Shown here: piece after piece, positions 33,953 to 43,586 of the stretch | Layout: every line of letters begins with the position of its first letter | Numbering within the stretch: the first letter of the stretch is position 1 | DNA from: Trichomonas vaginalis G3 | Lineage: Eukaryota > Parabasalia > Trichomonadida > Trichomonadidae | Reading direction: 5' to 3' | Length of the DNA: 64,000 nucleotides | Assembly (NCBI RefSeq): GCF_026262505.1 | Contig: NC_067208.1 | Location: forward strand, 620,001 to 684,000 | Position numbers and translations under genes: made by a program | Notes under the pieces: generated by a model | The model's input: the letters and a program-made list of their open reading frames with translations, nothing else | Database searches by the model: none | Told to the model about the DNA's origin: nothing

Positions 33953-34969
33953 TTACCAAAATTGTAGACCAATCAAGCCCATATGGATATCCATCAATGA
34001 GAATGGAGCTCTATTTAATTTAGTTTTAACGATTTTATTTCCATATATGTTTGTTTTTAATGCATCACATTCACCTAATGCAACTTGTGAAAAAACAATA
34101 TTAAACCATTCAGTTGTCGGTTCATCTGTGGTTATCGAATTTTCTCCCCAATAGGTACCCACACTGTAATTGTCCACATAGCAGTGGATAATTCTCGTTT
34201 TAGATAAATAACCACTACCGATAGTATTATGCGCAGTGTTTTCTAAAAAAATACATTCTATTACAGTTAAATCGGACACAATGCAAGTAATAACACCACA
34301 ATATGAACTCCAACTCACATGGCATGTATTGTTTTTGAATAATGACCTTTTGACAATAGCATCAAAGTTTTGACAATGTTCCATACATATCCGATATTCG
34401 TAATGATTATCATTTGAATTAAAACAACAATAGCTCACATTAACTGGCTTATAATAAAAACTATATCCGGCACTTCCGTAACAAATTGTTCTAGTAATAT
34501 TTGTGGAAATTAGTGTTTTTTCTCCATAATTATGATATATGCTGGATGTACCAGTATTATTTCGGCCACATTCGTTGATTGAACTCAAGTTAACAAAATT
34601 TTTATTCTTAGCATCATTAACATTTGTAAACGAATGCATTCCTCCAGAACGTGCGAAGCATTTTATAGCACAAAATCGATCTTGAACAATGGAACTATTG
34701 CATTGAAAGTAGATGGAACCTCCGTAACTAAAATTTTTTGTAATGTTAATGTATGTGCATTTTGAATGTAATAATTTAACGTAGTTAGTAGTGCAGTTAA
34801 TAGCAGAATTTGAAATATCATGAAATTTCGAATCAAGTAAAAAGAAATTTTTATTTATAAGAAGAGCCGAATTATTTGTGATTGTATTAGGTGTTTCCGA
34901 TGGAAGTCCATAGTAATCTATCCAAATATCATTTGAAACGGATGCTTTGTTGAAGACAAGGAATAGCAT
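33953..34969 (-). CDS. Cys/Asn-rich secreted or surface protein, variant A of a mosaic pair
   Basis: 338 residues from ATG 34,969. A short hydrophobic start (MLFLVFNKASVS) may be a signal peptide. The body consists of beta-strand-like repeats with regular cysteines and many N-glycosylation sites (KCTYINITKNFSYGGSIYF, VNVSYCCFNSN). No membrane span; the C-terminus is LIGLQFW. Residues 1-100 and the last 86 are identical to the gene at 39,703, and the DNA blocks compared there are identical too; residues 101-252 are strongly diverged with indels (DNA 34,214-34,669) but keep the cysteine pattern. Preceded by TTTGACA-AC-TGTCAAA. Family unknown; resembles beta-helix surface proteins. Variation suggests an antigen- or ligand-facing role (inference). 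Confidence 0.75.
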   Translation of the reverse strand: MLFLVFNKASVSNDIWIDYYGLPSETPNTITNNSALLINKNFFLLDSKFHDISNSAINCTTNYVKLLHSKCTYINITKNFSYGGSIYFQCNSSIVQDRFCAIKCFARSGGMHSFTNVNDAKNKNFVNLSSINECGRNNTGTSSIYHNYGEKTLISTNITRTICYGSAGYSFYYKPVNVSYCCFNSNDNHYEYRICMEHCQNFDAIVKRSLFKNNTCHVSWSSYCGVITCIVSDLTVIECIFLENTAHNTIGSGYLSKTRIIHCYVDNYSVGTYWGENSITTDEPTTEWFNIVFSQVALGECDALKTNIYGNKIVKTKLNRAPFSLMDIHMGLIGLQFW

Positions 34970-34985
34970 AAACTGTGAAAAAAGA

Positions 34986-35001
34986 TTTGACAGTTGTCAA
35001 A
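34986..35001 (-). promoter_or_regulatory. palindromic Myb-like box before variant A
   Basis: TTTGACAACTGTCAAA (minus strand), 16 bp upstream of the ATG: 7-bp arms TTTGACA/TGTCAAA around AC, containing CAACTG, a Myb recognition core. TCACA closer to the ATG could serve as initiator. Confidence 0.4.
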
Positions 35002-36181
35002 TAAGAACTCTCACAATTCTTTTTATTCAGATTTCACAAGGAATAGTATTATTATTAGTGGACTTTTTTTCAACTATCCTTTTTTGAATGTTACTCAAAA
35101 TGTGTGGTAATTCTAAGAATTATGGATAACCTTACAAATTTTATCTGAATCTTTTTTTAGTTTATCGAATAAATCTATTGTAATAGTGTATTGAATGTAG
35201 TTGCACCCATATAAAAATTACAAAGATAAACCATAATTTCATCGATAATTTTTGAAAAAATTTGAGAGGTTAACCGAAATGTGTGTGAAAACATCGTTAT
35301 ATAGGAAAAACATTATTATTAAATAAATAATGGAATAAATTTTAAATAAATTAATTTCAATTATCTCATTATTATAATCTTTGAAAATTTGAAGACATAA
35401 TTGAAAAAGTGGTTGTTGTATCGTTAAAAAATATGATTAACGTTAACCTTTAACATTAAGAATATAACACAAACAGTATGAATACTCATGGAATATCTTT
35501 CAATTTGTTCGAAATGAAAATAATTAAAATATTATTTAAACTTGATCAATTAATAATCTATCAAACTATATGTTTTAAACTATGAAAATCAAGATTAAAG
35601 TGATTATGCGTGATAATATTTATTAGATAAAATTTCCATTCTGGAAAATGGGATTAAGAATAGACTAACCATAACTTAAAGTATATAAATTGTTTTATTT
35701 GATTCGATGATACAGCTTGATGTAGTGATTGTTGATGAAAAATCATATGTTTAGAAGATCTTATTTCAATAAAGATCATTTTCTTATTTATTTATTTTGT
35801 ATGGTTCATATATGATATTGTGACTAACATGTGATTATATGATCGAAATATTCACAATATTAATGATTATTATTAAAAATTAAATAAAAAATGAAATCAA
35901 TTAGAATTGTTTTGTTAAAACATGTTTTATATATGTTTATTGTTTATGTTTTCTTTAACATGATACATTACATGAAATAATAAGAGACAAGATTCTGAAC
36001 AAATTTGTCGAAATTTCAATTTTTTATAAAAAAATACTTCAATATGTTAAACCATTATTTACTCATATCAATTTTAATGTTGATTATAATAATTACGATT
36101 TTTCACTTTTTTTTTCAAAAATGAATTAGAAAAACTTGATTTTCTCATACACAAGATCGACTATGAATAGTGAATTGTGAA

Positions 36182-36254
36182 GGGACTTTAGCTCACCTGG
36201 GAGAGCGTGCGACTGAAGATCGCAAGGTACGTGGTTCAAGTCCGCGAAGTCCCA
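36182..36254 (+). tRNA. tRNA-Phe (GAA)
   Basis: Identical cloverleaf; mirror partner of the gene at 38,415 in the other arm. Confidence 0.97.
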
Positions 36255-36788
36255 TTATTATTTTTTGTTTTTATTTTTTGCTCGAAACAAAATTTTTAAC
36301 CTTATTCATCACAATTTTCAAATTAAAGAATTAAGAAAACAATTCTTTAGATAAAGCAAGGAGATTTTATGATAAATGTTGGCAAGACCATTTTGATTAT
36401 AATATATTAAGGCTGCACTTACGCCCATCTGACTTTAATTCAAATTTTTGACAAATGGCATGAAGCACCATTGAAATTTAACCTTAAACATCTATATTTA
36501 AGGCCCTGTCATAGGGGCGTAAGTGCACCCTTAAAAATACATTAAAAAATTCTTTTACATAACTTGATCAACTTCAATTCTCTATATCACTGACAACCAT
36601 TATATCATACAGAAAGTAAATATTGTTGGGGAAAATCTATCAGAATTTCTCAAATTGGATGTTGTTAACCAAAGTGATATCATTTCTCATCATCCTGAAG
36701 CTGACTATATTGAATTTCATTCAAAATTAAGCAGCTCAAGATTGTCTGTGAAGAGAAATCAATGTTTGTATATAATCAACATAAAAAC

Positions 36789-37880
36789 ATTGTAGAGAGC
36801 TGATAGAAAGATACGAAAAGGAGTCAGAAATGTAAACTACTCTACATTATATGAAATTTAAACTCCTGAAAGAGAATGCTGTTGGTGAAGATCAATTAGA
36901 ATTTCTCAACTGGGAAACAGTTATATGGAGTGATAAATTACTGCATTTCCGCATGCGCAATGAAAGAAGTTAAAGATTTCAAATTGAAGATTGTCTATGA
37001 AAAAATTCAATGGTTGTAACTAGCACTCAGAACAACCAGAGATTTGAATGCACTTCCCCAATGGTACTAAATAAAGATATATTTAAGATGACTAGCGATA
37101 AAACGTATATTGCTCTGATTAATGATAAATCCCATGGATATTTATTTACCATGAACGAGGACAATTCAGATATTAACAACTTTATTGGAAATTATACTTC
37201 CAAGATGAGCCGGCAGATGGTAGTCATGGTAATTAACAGAAATCTTAATCAGCTTTGCACATGAGAGCTTATGGATAAAAGAGTTACAACTGGGAAGAAT
37301 AATTATATGTTTCAGGAGTGCATTGGCTACTTCACACTTCAATATTGCACGGTCAAGCAATGGCTCCAACTATATATCGCTCCCAAATCTAAAGCACTTT
37401 GATCGAATTTTTGATTCCATATTGACAAATGAGTAAATGGAAACTGCATCAATGCCTTACTGTAAGATAAGTGCCTGATCAAGGAGACTTCTACCTTATT
37501 TAGTCCTGCTTCAATATACTCTTATTTTAATTGGATAGAACTTGCTCTTCATTGGAGATCTCTTTATCGTAGAACAAAATTTATGCACTCCTGATAAAGT
37601 AGTAGACCATCTGTGGATATATCTCTTAATATCCATTCAAACTTTGAGTTTTATACTATTGGCGTGTTACCAGTCCTTCATCCCATTAAAAGATATTCAA
37701 TAATTTTCCATCCAAATGAATTGTGCTGGTATATCATGAAAAAGTACATGAGATTTGGTTTCGGCATGTCATCGCATCTTGAAATCAATCTTATGTCGAA
37801 TTTAACAATACAAGATTGTAACTGTCCGTGCTTCAATAACAATCTTTTAGTACATTTGGAGAAAGTCATTCAGATATTGG
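36789..37880. other. loop of the giant inverted repeat; degraded coding remnants
   Basis: Two open frames (37,010-37,264, 84 codons; 37,613-37,933, 106 codons, the latter reaching into the right arm) show no known family. The left part (about 36,870-37,010) is a diverged repeat of arm sequence near 36,610-36,770, both with EFLN/EFLK-like frames, so the loop probably holds remnants of an old repeated gene. Confidence 0.4.
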
Positions 37881-38414
37881 GTTTTTATGTTGATTATATA
37901 CAAACATTGATTTCTCTTCACAGACAATCTTGAGCTGCTTAATTTTGAATGAAATTCAATATAGTCAGCTTCAGGATGATGAGAAATGATATCACTTTGG
38001 TTAACAACATCCAATTTGAGAAATTCTGATAGATTTTCCCCAACAATATTTACTTTCTGTATGATATAATGGTTGTCAGTGATATAGAGAATTGAAGTTG
38101 ATCAAGTTATGTAAAAGAATTTTTTAATGTATTTTTAAGGGTGCACTTACGCCCCTATGACAGGGCCTTAAATATAGATGTTTAAGGTTAAATTTCAATG
38201 GTGCTTCATGCCATTTGTCAAAAATTTGAATTAAAGTCAGATGGGCGTAAGTGCAGCCTTAATATATTATAATCAAAATGGTCTTGCCAACATTTATCAT
38301 AAAATCTCCTTGCTTTATCTAAAGAATTGTTTTCTTAATTCTTTAATTTGAAAATTGTGATGAATAAGGTTAAAAATTTTGTTTCGAGCAAAAAATAAAA
38401 ACAAAAAATAATAA

Positions 38415-38487
38415 TGGGACTTCGCGGACTTGAACCACGTACCTTGCGATCTTCAGTCGCACGCTCTCCCAGGTGAGCTAAAGTCCC
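38415..38487 (-). tRNA. tRNA-Phe (GAA)
   Basis: Identical cloverleaf; mirror partner of 36,182. Confidence 0.97.
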
Positions 38488-39670
38488 TTCACAATTCACT
38501 ATTCATAGTCGATCTTGTGTATGAGAAAATCAAGTTTTTCTAATTCATTTTTGAAAAAAAAAGTGAAAAATCGTAATTATTATAATCAACATTAAAATTG
38601 ATATGAGTAAATAATGGTTTAACATATTGAAGTTTTTTTTATAAAAAATTGAAATTTCGACAAATTTGTTCAGAATCTTGTCTCTTATTATTTCATGTAA
38701 TGTATCATGTTAAAGAAAACATAAACAATAAACATATATAAAACATGTTTTAACAAAACAATTCTAATTGATTTCATTTTTTATTTAATTTTTAATAATA
38801 ATCATTAATATTGTGAATATTTCGATCATATAATCACATGTTAGTCACAATATCATATATGAACCATACAAAATAAATAAATAAGAAAATGATCTTTATT
38901 GAAAAAAAAAAGATCTTCTAAACATATGATTTTTCATCAACAATCACTACATCAAGCTGTATCATCGAATCAAATAAAACAATTTATATACTTTAAGTTA
39001 TGGTTAGTCTATTCTTAATCCCATTTTCCAGAATGGAAATTTTATCTAATAAATATTATCACGCATAATCACTTTAATCTTGATTTTCATAGTTTAAAAC
39101 ATATAGTTTGATAGATTATTAATTGATCAAGTTTAAATAATATTTTAATTATTTTCATTTCGAACAAATTGAAAGATATTCCATGAGTATTCATGCTGTT
39201 TGTGTTATATTCTTAATGTTAAAGGTTAACGTTAATCATATTTTTTAACGATACAACAACCACTTTTTCAATTATGTCTTCAAATTTTCAAAGATTATAA
39301 TAATGAGATAATTGAAATTAATTTATTTAAAATTTATTCCATTATTTATTTAATAATAATGTTTTTCCTATATAACGATGTTTTCACACACATTTCGGTT
39401 AACCTCTCAAATTTTTTCAAAAATTATCGATGAAATTATGGTTTATCTTTGTAATTTTTATATGGGTGCAACTACATTCAATACACTATTACAATAGATT
39501 TATTCGATAAACTAAAAAAAGATTCAGATAAAATTTGTAAGGTTATCCATAATTCTTAGAATTACCACACATTTTGAGTAACATTCAAAAAAGGATAGTT
39601 GAAAAAAAGTCCACTAATAATAATACTATTCCTTGTGAAATCTGAATAAAAAGAATTGTGAGAGTTCTTA

Positions 39671-39686
39671 TTTGACAACTGTCAAA
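39671..39686 (+). promoter_or_regulatory. palindromic Myb-like box before variant B
   Basis: Identical to the element before variant A, at the same distance from the ATG (39,703), followed by CTTTTTTCACAGTTT. Identity is expected from the inverted repeat, so it is not independent evidence. Confidence 0.4.
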
Positions 39687-39702
39687 TCTTTTTTCACAGT
39701 TT

Positions 39703-40698
39703 ATGCTATTCCTTGTCTTCAACAAAGCATCCGTTTCAAATGATATTTGGATAGATTACTATGGACTTCCATCGGAAACACCTAATACAATCACAAATAA
39801 TTCGGCTCTTCTTATAAATAAAAATTTCTTTTTACTTGATTCGAAATTTCATGATATTTCAAATTCTGCTATTAACTGCACTACTAACTACGTTAAATTA
39901 TTACATTCAAAATGCACATACATTAACATTACAAAAAATTTTAGTTACGGAGGTTCCATCTACTTTCAATGCAATAGTTCCATTGTTCAAGATCGATTTT
40001 GTACAATAACATGCTTCGCACCCTATGAAGGAATGCATTCTTTTACAAATGTTAAGCATTTTAATAACAAAAATTTTATTAACTTGAGTTCTATCAACCA
40101 ATGTGGCTATGGCGACACTGGCACATCCAGTATATATCATTATGATGGACAAAAAACATTAATTTCTACAAATATTACCAGAATAATTTGTTTCGATTGT
40201 TCCGGATATAGCTTTTCTAACGACCCTGTTAATGTGAGCTATTGTTGTATTAATTCAAATTATGACCATTACCACTATAGTTCATTAATATACCATGGTG
40301 CCAACTTCGATGCTATTGTCAAACAGTCGATATTCAAAAATAGCACATGCAATAGTGTTTGCTACTCTTCAAGATCAGATACAACAGTGTTAGAATGCAT
40401 TTTCTTGGAAAATAATGCAGCTAAAACTTTTTCAAATGGTTATTTATCTAAAACGAGAATTATCCACTGCTATGTGGACAATTACAGTGTGGGTACCTAT
40501 TGGGGAGAAAATTCGATAACCACAGATGAACCGACAACTGAATGGTTTAATATTGTTTTTTCACAAGTTGCATTAGGTGAATGTGATGCATTAAAAACAA
40601 ACATATATGGAAATAAAATCGTTAAAACTAAATTAAATAGAGCTCCATTCTCATTGATGGATATCCATATGGGCTTGATTGGTCTGCAATTTTGGTAA
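39703..40698 (+). CDS. Cys/Asn-rich secreted or surface protein, variant B of a mosaic pair
   Basis: 331 residues, facing away from variant A across the giant inverted repeat. Shares identical ends with variant A but differs over residues 101-245 (DNA 40,003-40,437): for example CFAPYEGMHSF against CFARSGGMHSF, and a run around DHYHYSSLIYHGANF that has no close match in A. The promoter region, start, C-terminal 86 codons and 3' flank are essentially the same in both. Both genes look whole, so the divergence is not decay. Such a cassette between conserved ends is what ectopic gene conversion or selected variation would leave. Confidence 0.75.
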   Translation: MLFLVFNKASVSNDIWIDYYGLPSETPNTITNNSALLINKNFFLLDSKFHDISNSAINCTTNYVKLLHSKCTYINITKNFSYGGSIYFQCNSSIVQDRFCTITCFAPYEGMHSFTNVKHFNNKNFINLSSINQCGYGDTGTSSIYHYDGQKTLISTNITRIICFDCSGYSFSNDPVNVSYCCINSNYDHYHYSSLIYHGANFDAIVKQSIFKNSTCNSVCYSSRSDTTVLECIFLENNAAKTFSNGYLSKTRIIHCYVDNYSVGTYWGENSITTDEPTTEWFNIVFSQVALGECDALKTNIYGNKIVKTKLNRAPFSLMDIHMGLIGLQFW

Positions 40699-40923
40699 GA
40701 ATAAAATGTTATTATTTATTTATGTTTTTGAAACCGATTTGCATTTCAAAGTGAGTTGGATTTGAGATTAAAAAGCAATGTATGATAGTTTGAAGTTGAA
40801 ATATAATAGATAATAAAGTATATAAACTGCTTTGTTTTATTCGATTATTCTTCAAAATCGCAACTGACTCGAAAAACTTCATTTTATCATATACAAAATG
40901 ATTTTTGAAGGCTAAATTGAGAA

Positions 40924-40996
40924 GGGACTTTAGCTCACCTGGGAGAGCGTGCGACTGAAGATCGCAAGGTACGTGGTTCAAGTCCGCGAAGTCCCA
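40924..40996 (+). tRNA. tRNA-Phe (GAA)
   Basis: Identical cloverleaf; mirror partner of 33,295 but with a diverged, shorter upstream flank. Confidence 0.97.
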
Positions 40997-41679
40997 TTAT
41001 TATTTTTTATTAATTTTGGATTTGTTTGTATACATCGCAATTTATTCACTTTCTATTCAATGGATAACAAGAACTACAATCTGTATATATTCGAATACTA
41101 CAATGTGTCTAAGTTAGTAAAAGTGGATTAACTAAATCTTTCTCGATCTTTGTTGCAAAAAATAAATTGAATCATTCGAAGATATATAGTAAATAAAATG
41201 ATTAATGAATGACAAAGCTGTTTTTGAAACATCTGTTGTTTGTAATTAAAATTAATCTTTTTGAGTAATAAATGAATAATAGCTAAATTGGAACATGGAT
41301 TCATGCAAACAAATAAAACTGGAATGGAAACATTATTCTTTCGAAAAAGTACTTGTTAAATTATTCAGCGTTGAACGTTTCTCATGAATAATAAATAAAG
41401 CATTTGTTGAAATCAGTCAATAACACCTTTTTATTATCAGCACGCAGTCTTGAAAGATAAAAACAACGAATTGCAATTAGGAATGAAAGCTGTTTTTGTA
41501 GAGATAGATATAACACTTTTGACGATAAATCTCACGATAGCGAATTTTACAAAAATAACTTCTGTAATATTAAATATAACAATATTAAAAATTGAAGTTT
41601 CTCATTAAAAAAATTGAGGATGATATTGAAAATTCAAAGGGAGAAAAAGGAAAAGAAAAATAAAAACAAAAAATAATAA

Positions 41680-41752
41680 TGGGACTTCGCGGACTTGAAC
41701 CACGTACCTTGCGATCTTCAGTCGCACGCTCTCCCAGGTGAGCTAAAGTCCC
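41680..41752 (-). tRNA. tRNA-Phe (GAA)
   Basis: Identical cloverleaf; mirror partner of 32,537. Confidence 0.97.
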
Positions 41753-41789
41753 TTCACATTTTTTCAATTTTATGTTATTTTATAATATA

Positions 41790-42130
41790 AATATATTATC
41801 ATTATATTTGCACTTTTTTCTGATGAAATCAGAAACAGTGCAAATATAATGTCATTCATTATGCACTTTTTCAATAAAATTTTTGCATTTTATTTTCTGA
41901 GCATTCAAAAATTGTGAGGACGAATTGAAAAAGTGCAAATATAATGTCATTCATTATGCACTTTTTCAATAAAATTTTTGCATTTTATTTTCTGAGCATT
42001 CAAAAATTGTGAGGACGAATTGAAAAAGTGCAAATATAATGTCATTCATTATGCACCTTTTCAATAAAATTTTTGCATTTTATTTTCTGAGCATTCAAAA
42101 ATTGTGAGGACGAATTGAAAAAGTGCAAAT
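41790..42130. repeat. 95-bp tandem repeat, three units, in right arm only
   Basis: Units start near 41,838, 41,933 and 42,028 (GTGCAAATATAATGTCATTC...). A reversed piece of the unit (ATTATATTTGCACTTTTT) at about 41,800 makes a hairpin with the first unit. Absent from the corresponding place in the left arm (~32,500), so it arose or inserted after the inverted duplication. Confidence 0.85.
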
Positions 42131-42290
42131 AAATTAATTTTTATAAAAATCACACGAATGATAAAACTTAAAAATCTATATATTATCTATAATACAATAA
42201 ATAAAAACATAGATAGATAGTTATATAATAGATGATACAAAACAATTTATGATTTTAACTCTATAACAATTATGAAATATCGAATAAAAA

Positions 42291-42490
42291 TTAAATGAAT
42301 CCAAATTTGTCATCAGCAAAAAAGCCATGCTTAAGATTCCACTGTGCAAAACTTGGTGATTGAAGACGTGAGTGTTGGTGAGATTGATGAAAAAGTTCAA
42401 ACTTTTCTTTTAACTCTTCTGAAACTTCTTGGAATGACCCAATAATTTCCTTACCTTCTTTATACTTATAAATCTTTTTAAGGAGATAAA
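42291..42490 (-). pseudogene. truncated 3' copy of the 31,060 gene
   Basis: Last ~65 codons of the helical protein gene (…QEVSEELKEKFELF… to DDKFGFI), in frame to the same stop, with a few substitutions. It is cut at the outer edge of the giant inverted repeat and has no start or promoter. Confidence 0.85.
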
Positions 42491-43586
42491 AGGATCTATT
42501 TCAATTGAGATAATTGAGATAATTCTTTATTAAAACAAGATACGAAAGATATTTAAGGGTTTTAAAGTCTCATCATCATATGTTTGAAAGTGTCACGAAT
42601 ATTTCTACTAGCCGTAAAGCGGAAAACAGTATTATTATATTGAACGGAGCCGAAATTCTATTTCCAAGCATATGCGTTTCTAACTATTTACTCAAACACT
42701 TTAACTTCCCTTCGATTAATAAATTAATACAAAATCATTCAATGCTAAGACTCAATGAGATTGCAATATCTACACCAATTAAATTTGTGCTATTTTCCAA
42801 TTCAAAATGATCAAGGTTTTTTTAAAATAACCTATATTCGCTCTGTAAAGGTGAATCTAAAAATCGTTTGGACGATACACAATGTTTGGCCAGAGAAAAA
42901 TCATCACTCAGAACCAATCTGGGAAGGTTGATTCCATAAAGCTTCCCATTTATTATCAAATAACCAATCGAAAAGAATCCCTTATTTCAGTCTGGACTGT
43001 ACCTTACGCCCCAATTACCCTTCATTTCCAGGTATCATCGTAATTGGGTAAACGTACAAACCGTGAGATATCAAAAGTTTACGAGGTTAGTGAAAAATTG
43101 AATACTTCTATTAATGACTATTGTCTAAATTATCATCGAATCAATATTTAAATTTCCGAATGACATTTAAATTTTATAACGACGAAAAATTGAAAGTTGT
43201 TTCAAATCAATTTCATTGCTATAATGTTATATTACTGAATATATTACGATATCTAAAAAATTTTCTTTCTAACGTATTTCTTGGAAACTTTGGATGGTGT
43301 ATTTTACATTAATAATATGAAGTCGAATTTTTATTAGCGATAAAATTAAATTTCCAAACCGCTACCAACTTAAAAATTATACCATTATTATAATACATAA
43401 TGCGATTTTGATGAATTGGTCAGGTACAGGTATTCTTTGAAAATTTTGAGATACCAACAAAATTGCATTTCAAATATTCTAAAATTGCTTCACAATTTTT
43501 TTAACGATGCAACGAAAACTCTTCTTCTATTATATAAACCAAAAATATTTTTAAATAAAATTCGAATCCATATCAATTTTTTTTCA
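42491..43586. other. intergenic with two doubtful small frames
   Basis: A 76-codon frame (42,580-42,810, MFESVTNISTSRKAENSI) and a 53-codon frame (42,882-43,043, MFGQRKIITQNQSGKVD...ITLHFQVSS) have no recognised family; the second has fairly gene-like codon use. The rest is AT-rich with nothing recognised. Confidence 0.35.

Larger units (their letters stand above)
33295..36254. repeat. nested inverted repeat inside the left arm, tRNA to tRNA
   Basis: 33,295-33,835 (tRNA plus ~470 bp) is the reverse complement of about 35,715-36,254. The same tRNA-flank unit is thus present three times (also 38,415-38,955), while the fourth expected position (before 40,924) holds a different, shorter flank. 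Points to gene conversion between tRNA flanks. Confidence 0.8.
32154..42490. repeat. giant inverted repeat (arms ~4.6 kb, loop ~1.1 kb)
   Basis: Left arm 32,154-36,788 and right arm 37,881-42,490 are reverse complements over nearly their whole length; the loop is 36,789-37,880. Each arm holds three tRNA-Phe genes and one cysteine-rich protein gene. Arm identity is near complete except in three places: the middle of the protein gene, the flank of the second tRNA (33,368-33,835 against 40,700-40,923), and a 95-bp tandem array found only in the right arm. The outer boundary falls inside the gene ending at 32,353, so the right arm carries just its last ~200 bp. Confidence 0.95.
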
